Source of the DNA: Sipunculus nudus
Lineage: Eukaryota > Annelida > Sipuncula > Golfingiida > Sipunculidae
DNA length: 64,000 nt
Reading direction: 5' to 3'
Assembly: GCA_026874595.1 (NCBI GenBank)
Contig: CM049308.1
Span: 23,834,367-23,898,366 of the forward strand
In this document: positions 24,981 to 36,525 of the stretch, piece after piece
Numbering within the stretch: the first letter of the stretch is position 1
How the letters are laid out: every line of letters begins with the position of its first letter
Made by a program: the position numbers and the translations under genes
Notes under the pieces: model-generated
What the model was told of the DNA's origin: nothing
Databases searched by the model: none
The model's input: only the letters and a program-made list of their open reading frames with translations

Positions 24981-25883
24981 ATTCGTATTAATAATTAAGC
25001 TTATTTCGTCAATCCTTTCTCATAATAAAATAGTAAGATTACACAAGCGGCCATTTTGTTAATACAACGGGGTCATTTTTCTGATTAAATTAATTTTAAT
25101 GGTAAAATAAAAACGGAACTTAAACCGATGAAAGTTACGACAATCTCGATTCTTGTTTATCTATTTTAAATAAGGCATTTTAAAAAAGAAACTCAGACAA
25201 AAAATCAGAGAATAAGATGTTTACAAAGCAGAGAAAACCGAATACAGAACATCAGTATCGCGTTCTTAGTATGTCACGTATATGTTCCAGGATGAATGGT
25301 ATGTGTTTAAACATTCAGATGCTCGTGTTAACAAGCTAAGCATTTTATGGACGGTTGTATCTCCTTTACCGTCAATATGTAAGATAATAAACACGATATA
25401 TTCTACCGATATCAGAAACGACTTTCTTTCGTTTGAATAGAAATATATATGCGGGCATAAATCGCGCATACAGTATACCTGCGCTTCCATTTCATGGCCG
25501 CTCTTTGATAAATCACCGGTCCCTGTCAGATCGGGATGAGAGATATACCAACGAGGAAGGCATAATATTATATATGTTCTGCATAAACCAACCTTATAAA
25601 GGTCTAGTAAACCTCCCACATCGCGCATATAATGTCAGCCAAAAGATAAATTAGATATGAATCTGTACTCGACCTCTTGTCTGAAGCGCTGAGCGCTGCC
25701 AGTGCGGTGCTCTTTCGGTCCTTTTTGCATCGTTAAACAGGATTATATGTTGTTATGGGAAAGTACTGTTTAAGTAAAAATAAATAAACACATAAACATA
25801 TATGGTTAACTTTCATCGCGTGTGAATAATATCGCACAACAACTGACTTATTTTGGATTTCATCGCACCGTTTTATACGACCT

Positions 25884-26000
25884 AGCAGACGATCCTGACA
25901 AAGGGCGGGAAAATACTACTTCGCAGACGACACTGACAAAGAGAGGGAAAAATATAACTTCCAAGATGATCTGGACAAAGAGCTTGACAATATGACCTCT
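25884..26000. repeat. Imperfect ~38-bp tandem repeat, three copies
   Basis: Three copies built on CAGACGATCCTGACAAAG and GGGAAAATA-type segments start at about 25886, 25923 and 25961, each more diverged to the right. Confidence 0.7.
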
Positions 26001-26707
26001 TTACCATAAATACAGTCTGTGCGAACATACCACCGCGGTTGCCACAAATGTTATCAGCTGGGAGATCAACCACACTTATATTATCAGTACAGAAATATTA
26101 TGTATTTTAGCCGGGTTACAAGCACTATATATCTAAGCATGCGAGGTGACTTTTTAACACGTGGTTTTTGTCTCCTTATATGCACCAACTATACGCGGAG
26201 GCTCTTCGTGGAGTGCTTCTACGATGGCGTATTATATCCATGGAGTTGGTACTATATGATGAAATTGCCAAATGACAAAGAATATATTTTTAAACATTTT
26301 TTTTATTCACGTAATTTTTTCATGATATATTTCCATTTTTACCCGGCGCATGCAGTAAAGGTTTTGTTTGAGGAATCACTAATATCTCCCAGATTTTTCA
26401 ATTGAATTAACGACCGGCAACTGTATTTCAATTCTTTTTCAATTATTGAAGTGAATTATTCAATTATTATTTCAATATAAATATACAAATAATATTTATA
26501 CTGAATTTCAATTGTCAATGCTGAAAGATAAGACCCGCGACATAACACGTGAGCACGATAAACACGTAGCACGCTGTCGGTTATCCTTTAGAAAGTCATC
26601 GAACGTAATTAATTATATTTAAGGATGACGCAATAAATACAGGTCGGCTGTTTTTCTCAAAAGGAATTGATTATAATTGAAAAGTGTATTTATTATTGAT
26701 TCGTATT

Positions 26708-26711
<4 letters not shown>

Positions 26712-26799
<88 letters not shown>
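26712..26799. repeat. (AT)n microsatellite
   Basis: About 88 bp of uninterrupted TA/AT. Confidence 0.97.
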
Positions 26800-26801
<2 letters not shown>

Positions 26802-26879
26802 TACTTCCTCCACACATCACCCAACCGATTCTTTTGCAATATGGTTTCACCCACTGTTAGCTCTTAATAGGAACCAGTG

Positions 26880-27010
26880 CAAAAGCTCCAAGCTACCCGT
26901 AATTCAAGTCACCTTCCCCTAGGTAATCTAAAATCGATTTCAGATTGCCCCAGGGTAGCATAAACCTGATTATTTTTATCTTGCTTATATGTGTTCCTTC
27001 TCAGATTAAG
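26880..27010. mobile_element. Dispersed repeat family A, short fragment
   Basis: AAGCTACCCGTAATTCAAGT, GGTAATCTAAAATCGATTTC and AGATTGCCCCAGGGTA match the ends of the family A copies. It lies just after a long (AT)n array. Confidence 0.55.
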
Positions 27011-28254
27011 CTAAATGATTTATTCTCGATGATTAATTCTTAATGATGAATTCATAATGATTTATTCTTATGTTTTAAACTCATTAAAACACTTAAATGA
27101 AACGTGTGAAAGATAAAGATTTACATCTAGAATCAGTATTTTCAAAAAGTCACAAAAAGTTATTTATGTTATTTATTATATCGGCATTGACCCATAAAGT
27201 TTCAAAAAGCACATGAGACATTACATATGAACATAAAATATACAATCATACAACCGAAATTGAGATATCCTGAAGAAAGATAGTGTAAGTAAATAAACGT
27301 TATAAGCCATTGTTTTTAGGGATTAATACAATAAGGTAATACAATAAGCAAATCAGCTTACCTTTTTGGTCTAAGTTGGTATCCAGTATAATTTAACCTT
27401 AAACAAATATCAACTTAATTATCGATACAATACATTCATAATACTATGGCTAAGAATGATAAATATGACAATTATAATTATATACATGCTAAAACATACA
27501 ATGACATTTGAATATCATTCGTATACTTAAAAAAAGTATAAGCAGGCTACTAAAATATCGCAGTAAGTATAAACAAGAAGTTTTAATTAAACCTTCTATG
27601 TATATACACGATCTATAATGTGAGGTAGGAGGAAATGAACAATTAAGCTCAATACAATATATTGTAACATTGATAAAATTGGTCCTAGGAAAACTCTGAA
27701 TACATAACAAGGAATGGAAGTAGTAGTTTTATAATCATTATTCTTATACGACGAATAAATACTAAGTGAAAGGAGTAATACACATGTCACTAACACACAT
27801 ATATTTATATGCAAATCTGTTAAATTCGCTAACATTTTCGGTTTTATTCGTTTTACGAGTGAAGCACATGATAAGGCTGAACTAATATAAAAAACAATTC
27901 CAAAGATTTGCCAAGCAAATACTGAAGACTGTTTTTCAAATTGTTAGTTTTAGGTTTAGGGGCGACTAGATTTTTTTTTTCTCTCGTGAAGCAAACGTAA
28001 TTGATAAACTTAAATGTAAATAAATTTCCGACACTATAATAAATTTATGAAAACACTGACATCCTTTGATTTACTTGAACTCAAACACTTGTTAAATACC
28101 CAGCAGCTTCATACATTAGCGATAAAAATGATTGTTACGTACATTATTCTTTGAATGGCAAATATTTGACTAGAAAAACTAGTTTTTTATGAAAACTAAA
28201 TTTTCATAGTTTTTAACCTGCGTTCGGCAGTACGACCTGTATTGCCTGGACACT

Positions 28255-28438
28255 CAGGGGCGGATCCAGAATTTAGGAATTTAGGGGGTGTAGCCCAGGA
28301 GGACTAATGACAAAGCTTAAAAAAGGTCCCAAGGTCCGAAAAGGGAGGGTCCAGGCTGCAAAAATTGGTCTGAAATCCTTAAAGGGGTGTGCGGCGGCTG
28401 AAAAGGGAAGTCCTGACCCCCACCAGGATCCGCTTCTG
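28255..28438. mobile_element. MITE-like element (184 bp) with terminal inverted repeats and ACACT target duplication
   Basis: The left end CAGGGGCGGATCCAG is matched by the inverted right end (CAGAAGCGGATCCTG on the minus strand, 28424-28438), about 12 of 15 bases. ACACT precedes (28250-28254) and follows (28439-28443) as a 5-bp direct duplication. The interior has no open frame but carries GGTCCCAAGGTCC, GGTCTGAAATCCTTAAA and GCGGCGGCTGAAAAG, shared with partial copies near 40.1 and 42.2 kb. This is the structure of a non-autonomous DNA transposon. The superfamily is not determined. Confidence 0.82.
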
Positions 28439-28934
28439 ACACTGAACATTTATGAAGAGCTTTAACGATACAAATGTGTGCCTATACATTATTATATATA
28501 CTAAGTCTGCTATCCAACAGGTTTACCAGCATTTCATGAAAAAATATTCCTTGGTTTTTCGAAGAGGTTTCCATGATTAATTGTCAAAATACCCCGGTAT
28601 CTTTCTATGTCTAGTTTGACTATACTTCATTGTAGCACGAATTTCCTTTTATTATGGCATTTCCTATAATTCCCTAACATTTCTCTGACTGTTGGGGGGG
28701 GGGGAGATATTGGTTGAGAAGAAACTCAATTTACAGATTGTCCCTAGTTTTTAGAAGATCGTGGAAACCTGTTTTATATATCGTCAAATGATGTCTCTTG
28801 GTCACTCTTCGGTTCGATCATCTTAAATAAGGTACTGTCAGGCATTTCATAATGATTTTTACAAGACATGTATGGCATCAAAGGCATAAAAACAGTTGCA
28901 CCTGATTGGCCATAATCAGGGAAGGGCACCTGAC

Positions 28935-29110
28935 TGACACAACTTGAACTTGAACTTTATTGACTAAGGCGTAATACAAGTAGAAACATTCTTCAAAACT
29001 TTTATGTCACAAACAAATATATATGTTATGCAATTGATCAAAGGGGGCTCGACCTTAAAGTGGTATATGCCCCTTTATTAATTACATTACATTTATTAAC
29101 CAGAGCAAAC
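28935..29110. repeat. Possible transposon-derived segment
   Basis: AACTTGAACTTGAACTTTATT followed by GACTAAGGCGTAATACAAG, and GGGGGCTCGACC with TATGCCCCTTTATTAATTAC, give a block unlike its surroundings. No second copy in this window, so the call is weak. Confidence 0.22.
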
Positions 29111-29470
29111 AGTGAATTGTACAGTTAATAGAAAATGTGCATGAAAAGTAAAAGCCATGTGTAATATTGAATTAATCATTCATATTTTGATAAATTAAAT
29201 ATTGTTTAACCTTTTTGGTTAACATATGGTAAGACGTGGTTTTATCAAATGCTGACCTGTAAGATTCCATAAATTAACACCTGTACATTGCTGCACTTTG
29301 CTGACTGGTATATATAGAAAGTATAATGAAGATTACATATATCGCACCAGGTATTGTACAGTATCATGGGCTGATCTGTCGTGGCTATAAGATTATGTTT
29401 GAAGGAAACTGATTTCTAAAAACTATTTGTTAACTTTTAAAGTAACTTAAAGTTATATTCTATTCCGCAG

Positions 29471-29737
29471 GTCAAGATTTGGTTCCAAAACCGACGAGCG
29501 AGAGAAAGGAGGGACCGGGAAAATAAGAAAGAAGTTATCGTCAGTTCAAGCGGGTGCTCGACTGCCCCCACAAAATGGTCGTTACCAGGGACAACGACAT
29601 ACCCGCGACCGCTATGGGAACCGGGCCCCGCCCGCATGAACGTTTTGCCCCCGACCCCTTTGTGTACCCCTGGGGTTTCAGCATTTAGCCCTGTCGTCCG
29701 TGGGGAAACGGGGAAAGCACTAACCTCACCTCTTTGA
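29471..29737 (+). CDS. Msxlx: Homeobox gene, coding exon 3 (recognition helix and C-terminus; residues 271-358)
   Basis: The exon starts after acceptor TATTCCGCAG (ending 29470) in phase 0 and runs 88 codons to TGA at 29735-29737. It begins with the homeodomain recognition helix VKIWFQNRRARERR, carrying the near-invariant W48, F49, N51 and R53 and a Gln at position 50, which in this class favours TAATTG/TAATTA-type sites. Basic residues RENKK follow, then a Ser/Pro/Thr-rich tail with several Pro-containing turns and no second domain. The total of 358 residues is ordinary for an NK-like homeodomain protein. The reverse strand is also open here for 116 codons, but that is a shadow of this exon. 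Confidence 0.94.
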   Translation, partial: VKIWFQNRRARERRDRENKKEVIVSSSGCSTAPTKWSLPGTTTYPRPLWEPGPARMNVLPPTPLCTPGVSAFSPVVRGETGKALTSPL

Positions 29738-30250
29738 AGATCCTTCTGTGGACACGCGCATGCGCTGTGTGGACACTCGTTAAACACTCAATTCCGGTTT
29801 GGACTTGGACTTGTATCCATCGCTTTTTAGGGTCACCTACACATGAACAATGCTATGTTTGTCGCGGGGCCGAAAGAGCGCAGGGAGCCAGTCTTGTTTG
29901 GACTCCGTGAGTAAAAAAAATATGTATAAATATAAGCTGTATCCAAATCTACAGAGCATGCGGGGTGAGCACCAGGAACCTGAGTCAGTCAGTTGTATGG
30001 GTGATACGCAATACTGGTGCATATTACATACACACTCATCAGAGGTTTGAATGTTTGCTTTGTTTTTCATGCTAAGTTGCATGTGTCTGTGGTTGTAATG
30101 GCGTTGTGAGCAATGAATCAAATACACTACACAGGGTTGAAAAAGGAGTAAGAATCCCTAATTTAACTTATTAAACTGATATCTACATAAGTTGCATGTG
30201 TGCGAGTGCATACATTAATATTTATAATCACGTGAATGCCGGTGATTTAT
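29738..30250 (+). other. 3' flank / probable 3' UTR of the homeobox gene
   Basis: Sequence after the stop codon stays moderately GC-balanced for about 300 bp, consistent with 3' UTR. I see no canonical AATAAA close downstream; the nearest variant is ATTAAA at 30170. The transcript end cannot be placed from sequence alone. Confidence 0.35.
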
Positions 30251-30267
30251 ATATATTCATATATATG

Positions 30268-30334
<67 letters not shown>
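30248..30334. repeat. Interrupted (AT)n followed by (GT)n
   Basis: AT tract with ATTC, TGTA and ACAT interruptions, ending in seven GT units. Confidence 0.95.
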
Positions 30335-30767
30335 ATCAACCTGATTCCTGCAAACATTCAAAAGCATAGAAACCAGCCTTATGTAGCATCAAGGCTATGT
30401 TGATCCTTTTCAAATGAAAGATCACCTGTAAAGCATGAGATGACCGGACTTGTTATCTTAGGTGTTTACTAATGATCAGTGAAGCATAGGATGAATTTCT
30501 ATAGCTACCAGAGTGATGTCATTAAGATCAGGGAAGATATAGACTGACCGACTGCGTGTCAGAAGTTGGAATATTCTGTTTACATTTACAAATCCAACGT
30601 TTATTTGATAAAGGAACTCATTTTCTTTGACTGAATGAGACATAAGCGTATTAACTTAGATTAAAACATGCATCCCTCAAATTAATTTCAGTAATTTATT
30701 CAGTATCAGAAAATGTTTTTGTTGACCCACAGAAAATAATGTCCTTTAGTCCATTATCAAAGGCCTT

Positions 30768-30771
<4 letters not shown>

Positions 30772-30845
<74 letters not shown>
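30772..30845. repeat. (AT)n microsatellite
   Basis: About 73 bp of AT; gives a spurious Tyr/Ile frame on the minus strand. Confidence 0.97.
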
Positions 30846-30846
<1 letters not shown>

Positions 30847-32086
30847 CATTCACATTTTATATGCACATAGTGGGTCTTGTGAAACACATGCAGTAAAATT
30901 AAGGTAAAATAAAAAATATTGCCAACAGAAAAAAAATAAAATATAAAAAGCAAATAATATATTATAGCTAGTGTGATGACAGCTTTTATATTAGGTAATT
31001 GTTCCTGTATAAGGTCCAGTGCCAAAATGACAAAATATTGAAGAAATAACAGCAATTGTCATTTGGCACAGCTGGTGAAACCGAATATAATTGAACCGGG
31101 CTCAGCTGTTTATCATATAGAAATTCTGTATACGCAAGTTGTCTGTTTATTACCATTTGCCTATATATGTATGTATAACCCAAGCCCATAAGTTCTCATG
31201 TGGCAGAATGGTGACTGAATGAGGCACCACTCGTGGCAGCGGAGACCATAGAAGAAGCATATGTCTTCACATCCCAGCGGGGTCATTGACCTTAGACCAC
31301 TGAATTGCGCATGCTCAGTCACATTTCAAGGGGGAATGGATCAATATCCATTTTCCTTTAGAAAAATTCTGTGTATAATTAATTCTTAATTGTTGGAAAT
31401 TATAATATTTACTATTTAAAAAGAAAATAGATGATTACAGATGACATCAATGTTGAGTTCAAACAGAAAATTTTGACGCCGGCTGTGCAGAATGAAAAAG
31501 TATGTGGAACTGTAGTCTTACTTTACTCAAAACATTCCTTGACTGAATATGTTTGACTGTATTCTGACTGAATAAGTTATTTAGATCTAATACCTTAAAA
31601 AATGCTAAGATTTATTTAAATTTTCACTATATTTTTATACAAAATCTAGAGTATAATATTTTTTTTTATATTTTCTTGGAAGAGGTCATATTTTGACCTT
31701 GGCAATAAAATACAAGCATAAAAGAGGCGACGTGTCTCGGTTGGGAACTAGTTATATTTATATTAATTGGTGCTATATGTCTGATGTTAAATGAATACAT
31801 AGAATAGTATTACAGAGCACTTTATTGTAGTGACATCTCAACCATGCAGGTTAAAGATCAGTAGGTTCATCGTCAAGTATTTGTCAATCTGCATATGCAC
31901 AGAACTGTCTCTTCTACTCCCAGATGTTAATTGTTATATAATTATTTAGCAGACTAGTCAAAGGACAGGGGTACACGACGCAAAATATAATTTCTCTATA
32001 CCTAATATACCGGTATAATATCTTAGTCGTTGACAATATAGAGAGAGTTTGACAAATACATCGTATCAAGGAATGAACTGCAGATA

Positions 32087-32088
<2 letters not shown>

Positions 32089-32152
<64 letters not shown>

Positions 32153-32161
32153 GTATATATA

Positions 32162-32217
<56 letters not shown>
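32089..32217. repeat. Long (AT)n array with TGTA interruptions
   Basis: About 128 bp, interrupted by three GTATAT blocks near 32138-32170. Confidence 0.96.
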
Positions 32218-32218
<1 letters not shown>

Positions 32219-33909
32219 GTCTATAGAGAGCAAATGGTAATCGTCTTTATGTCATTTCACACTAAATATAGTATGTATTCACGTGTATCAGATTCCAATT
32301 ATCTGACTGCGTACCTTACAGGTGAGTTTAGGCTTACCTACTTAATAAAACTTGCATTGTTTGCTTTGTTAACGGCACCACAGGTGTTCAGGTATGTCGT
32401 TCTTGGGTAAAAAAAAAAGCCGGTGAATTTGAAGCATGAAGTGAACAAAGGCTTTACCTGGCGAAGTAATTAGGAACTTGCTTGGCTATATTTTCCTCGA
32501 CTTTGGCATGTGTGACCGTACTAAGTTTTGTTTTTGTACGGGTAATGACTGTGGTAGGTAGAAGTCAATTTACAATAGCGTTATTGTCACCTGCTGCACG
32601 CATACCACAGAGTTGGCCATGCTCGCAATGAACATCACAGATGCCGTTAGCTAAGCACAATGTATCCCGGGATACAATACAAATATTCACAAAAAAGGAC
32701 GACACATTGTCTTTGCCTGTACACATGTATATATATTAATGGTCATGAATGGAACAGAGGTCGTCTGAGGTTATATGTAAAAATGCTTTTGTACGTCCGT
32801 GCGTCTGTCGCCGGTGCTTATATACATGTATATGACGACCTATTTTGTTGTTTTTAAACTATCATGTCAGATACAATAAATAGTTTCATCCTCATAATGT
32901 TGCTCTTCATAAATCTTTCTTGCAGTGAATTTGTAGTCAGTGTGTGCATGGTGTTATTGTGTGCCTAAGCAAAGTTGTATCCTATGCATAGCAAAAGACA
33001 TTGGGTCTTGCCCTCCCCCTCCCAAGTTTATGACCGATGTTGATTATTAGCAGTCAGGAAAAGATCGATTCTCGGTCTTGCCGATTTTGTTTTAAGGCGG
33101 GTCGAAAGTCATATTCACTTCTCTCATGCAGAGAAGGTTTTGTTGGTTTACTTCTTGCCGAGTATCTTCAAGCGTGTAGAGACGACTCAAAAAAGGTATA
33201 ATGGTTTCAGAAAAGATTATTTCTATACCAGGCTCGGATATATAATATTTTATAGTCAACTAAGAAATGGAGAAATCGAAACAAAGAACATCAGTCGGCA
33301 ATAGGATACAACGATTTGAAATCCAAGCTCTGCTTAAGAGCAAACTATATACCGATATATACATCAGTTTAATCCAACATAGGGTATAGAAAAAAAGACA
33401 ATTCTCCTTTCTTCGTATCCAGTGAGTTCTTTTCTAGGAGTTCTACATTTATAAATTAGCATGTGTTTTAAATGCTTATCGTGACTTCAGATGTCATAGG
33501 GTTTGCAATAAAACATATATCTCTCACCGGTGGTGGTTGGGGGGGGGGAAGCTTATAATAGACAGCGCCTGTAATGAATACACTAGGACATCCGAAGAGC
33601 GAGGGCCATAAAGTTTATTCACAGATCTCACAACACAAATTACATCAACTAGTTTTGCCAAGAGGAATGTGGCGATAACAAAATTAAAAAGCTTAATGAA
33701 GAAACACCTACCAACCCAGAAAATATTCATTTGAGAACAATGGCATGCTTTCAGTTAAATTTACTGTGACTTTACTGTCTGCAGAAAATTGCATGCACAT
33801 TGAAATTCGAGGAATGCCAACTGTATATGGCTGCAGTTAATGGACAAGTTGTACGACATCCATCAAAGTTCCATTAGTGACCGGCCTGAACGTACAATTT
33901 TATTTAAAA

Positions 33910-33910
<1 letters not shown>

Positions 33911-33952
<42 letters not shown>
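33911..33952. repeat. (AT)n microsatellite with T-run end
   Basis: About 40 bp of AT followed by nine T. Confidence 0.95.
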
Positions 33953-33959
<7 letters not shown>

Positions 33960-34319
33960 CAAGTGTACACTCTGTGATTGTTTTTGGGAGTTTTCAATAA
34001 ATATAGCCTTTGAAAAGAGTGAATTAAAGAGTTTCACAGAAAGATTTTAATTTAAATTATACATTTCTATTTAAATTCAAAACATTGACACAAAAGCAGT
34101 ATTAGTATATTTCAAAGGTGCGAGGGGAAAATGAAAATCCACGAAACACAAACAAAAACGAACGACAGTTGTAGTGATGCCCGCATAGTGTCAGTGAACC
34201 GAAGTGCATTATTGGCCTTACCTGTAAAGATGAACACGGACTAACATTTGTTGTCGTGTAATTGTTACTACATTTTGCGCACTCAATAATATTAATATTG
34301 ACTTTTTTTCATCACTGGG

Positions 34320-34735
34320 TCCGTTGCGGCATGACAAGCACAAGAAAGAGCGGTCGTGCAACTTAATTAGCTTTTATTTCAACTCAGTTGATCACGTTCA
34401 GAATCACAAAAGATGCCGCGGTCCGCTTGCTCTGAGAGCTTTGTGGCGCACACCTACCAAAGCGACTCAGACGTACCTGGAGTGATTGTATAGCGAATAA
34501 ACCCACCAAAACAATACAATTAGCGAGGTTTTTCGGCGGCATCTCTCCCTCGAGGACAACAATATGCACGCCTCACAGAGCCGACGGCTATTGTCCGATC
34601 GCACACTTCAAGAAGCGCTCGGCTGTAATTATGCCGCTACAAATAGACTCCACACCTCCCCATTGCATCGCAGGGACCATTACACCGTATAAAGCGCATG
34701 GCCCCGCTCTGTAATTTTCGAGGTAGATGTTACAT
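34320..34735. promoter_or_regulatory. GC-balanced island with homeodomain- and Sox-like sites
   Basis: Unique, CpG-containing sequence between AT-rich flanks, 4.6 kb after the gene. It contains CTTAATTAGC, ACAATTAGC, GTAATTATG, AACAATATG and CTATTGTCC. No repeat copy or coding pattern seen; candidate enhancer. Confidence 0.33.
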
Positions 34736-35199
34736 ATTGTTGAACAGATCGTGCTGTGATTGTATTTGTAGTTTGTAAATATCAAAGTTTCTTTTTCCTA
34801 AAATTATATTCGCCGGAAAGGATATATGTAAACTCTCTTCTCCTTAATTTACACTTACGTGTACTTAAGGTGGTGACATCAGTAGCAGATTCTGTGCAGT
34901 TAAAGAAAATATGTAACCGGAACATTGATAGTCATTGAAACTTGAGTCTTATTTCGTGGCTATACGCAATAAATATACTGGACTCTCAAAATTGGAGGAG
35001 GGGCTTTTTTTGGTTCCGTTAAAAATTTAAGGAAAATTTTAGTTGCTTATGTAGACATATATGCACCATTTAATAATTATTGTTTTGGCTGTTTATAATT
35101 TCTGCTCTCAATATGTAACTGCACCCACACCCACACACAAAAACACACAATTAGAAACGATAAAGTATGTTGTTTTGTGACTAGTCATATTTGGTCATT

Positions 35200-35415
35200 G
35201 GGCGATGACGTCATTATAGTTTTCATTATGATGTCATTATGGTGACGTAATTATGCTAGATCTGTAGCTGGCCACATTTTGAAACCCTCTAAAATTACCA
35301 GAAGTGAGTGCGTATACCATAATTTCATATGCTCTTATGGTCCCTAACCCTGTTTAAACACATTGCTAGCAACACTTGATGACGTCATACATGCTGTTTA
35401 GATTACGTCATCGAT
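35200..35415. promoter_or_regulatory. Cluster of CRE-like (TGACGTCA) sites
   Basis: Two perfect TGACGTCA palindromes (35206-35213 and 35380-35387) plus TGATGTCA (35229), TGACGTAA (35243) and TTACGTCA (35403) within about 205 bp. This could be a CREB/ATF-responsive element, or a repeat family that happens to carry the palindrome. Confidence 0.3.
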
Positions 35416-35790
35416 CTACAGGGTAATTAAAATTTAGGTTTGACCTTAAACCTCTTGGAGCCTATATTATAAAAGCGCTGCAAAACCTCTATGTATGAGA
35501 ATATTGAACTTTTATAAACACTGAGACCGAAAAGACGAATAACCAAAACAAACGATAAAAAAATTTAATCTCGTACCGTTTGACCCTTGCTCCACTTAAA
35601 GTAGTACCGGGTTACCTCCACAGGTTAATCCGGTGCGTGTGAGATGTTTATTGGCCTGGTTATATGTAGTATAATCTTCAGTGTTGGAGGTAATTACTAC
35701 CTGTCTCGATGAGGTATGGCATGTACCTCTTTGTTCTTAACATGCTTAACATGCAGGTCAAATGAAAGCGTTACAGATCACCAAAGGTCC

Positions 35791-35791
<1 letters not shown>

Positions 35792-35863
<72 letters not shown>
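35792..35863. repeat. (AT)n microsatellite
   Basis: About 70 bp of AT. Confidence 0.97.
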
Positions 35864-35865
<2 letters not shown>

Positions 35866-36437
35866 ATAATTTTTTATTAAAGCAAGTATAAAACTTAGAG
35901 AATATACCAATATACCAAAGCTAACATTTTGGGCATGTGAAATTTTACTGATTATTTGTGTATATCCAGGTTCACCTAGTTTTATTTATGACATATACGG
36001 AATGTCTAGAATGCAGAAACCGCGAATTATATTACACCCACAGAAAAAACTGACTTCAGAAACGTAAAGTTTACGCATTAACGTGTCAAAAAGCCGCTCA
36101 ATACCTTTTTTTATATTTTCAGTGCTGATACTGCTGACAAAAGCAAAGCATTTTTTATGTTAAAAAAGCAGTGCTTGGTCAATTCTCTTGACTGGTTCAA
36201 AAAAGGTAAAACATTAAAACGATTTTTTTTCTCTTATTAATTTAATACGCCGAGGCACGAGGTTCTAACAACAATTTCTAGTGACATAGGCGCAATACAG
36301 TACTGCTGGCATCTTTAATATAAGCTTTATAAATGTGTATGGCAAAGATGGACTTGGGTGTACTTCAAAGGCTAAAATATTGTATGGTACTAGAACGGTA
36401 TATGTATAATAGTCTGTGCACGTATAACCGTTTGTGT

Positions 36438-36448
36438 GTATGTATGTC

Positions 36449-36524
<76 letters not shown>
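36438..36524. repeat. Compound (GT)n(GA)n microsatellite
   Basis: About 10 GT units run directly into about 27 GA units. Several open frames rich in Arg/Glu or Ser/Leu arise from it and are artefacts. Confidence 0.97.

Positions 36525-36525
<1 letters not shown>

Larger units (their letters stand above)
18892..29470 (+). other. Intron 2 of the homeobox gene (10,579 bp)
   Basis: GTGAGT donor and CCGCAG acceptor. It contains dispersed repeat copies (18929-19520, 26880-27010), a short inverted-repeat element (28255-28438), (CA)n at 19780, (AT)n arrays at 21504, 24893 and 26712, and a 20-base G run at 21256. It also has two tRNA-like SINE remnants and a small three-copy repeat at 25884-26000. 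The rest is unique AT-rich DNA in which I recognise nothing. Confidence 0.85.
30335..34319. other. Intergenic, no gene recognised
   Basis: Unique AT-rich DNA between the listed microsatellites. A poly-G run occurs near 33539-33548. Moderately GC-balanced patches at about 31190-31340 and 32560-32660 hold nothing recognisable. Confidence 0.65.

Noticed and set aside
25266..25628. 120-codon minus-strand frame
   Set aside because: No recognisable domain, inside the intron, and overlaps another frame on the opposite strand.
26019..26405. 128-codon plus-strand frame
   Set aside because: No family resemblance, starts at a non-ATG triplet (GTG), Phe/Tyr-rich composition typical of AT-rich noise, and it lies inside intron 2 without splice context.
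29437..29787. 116-codon minus-strand frame opposite exon 3
   Set aside because: Shadow of the GC-richer homeobox exon.
30170..30175. ATTAAA as the polyadenylation signal of the homeobox gene
   Set aside because: A single variant hexamer in AT-rich DNA, with no supporting downstream GT-rich context I can trust.
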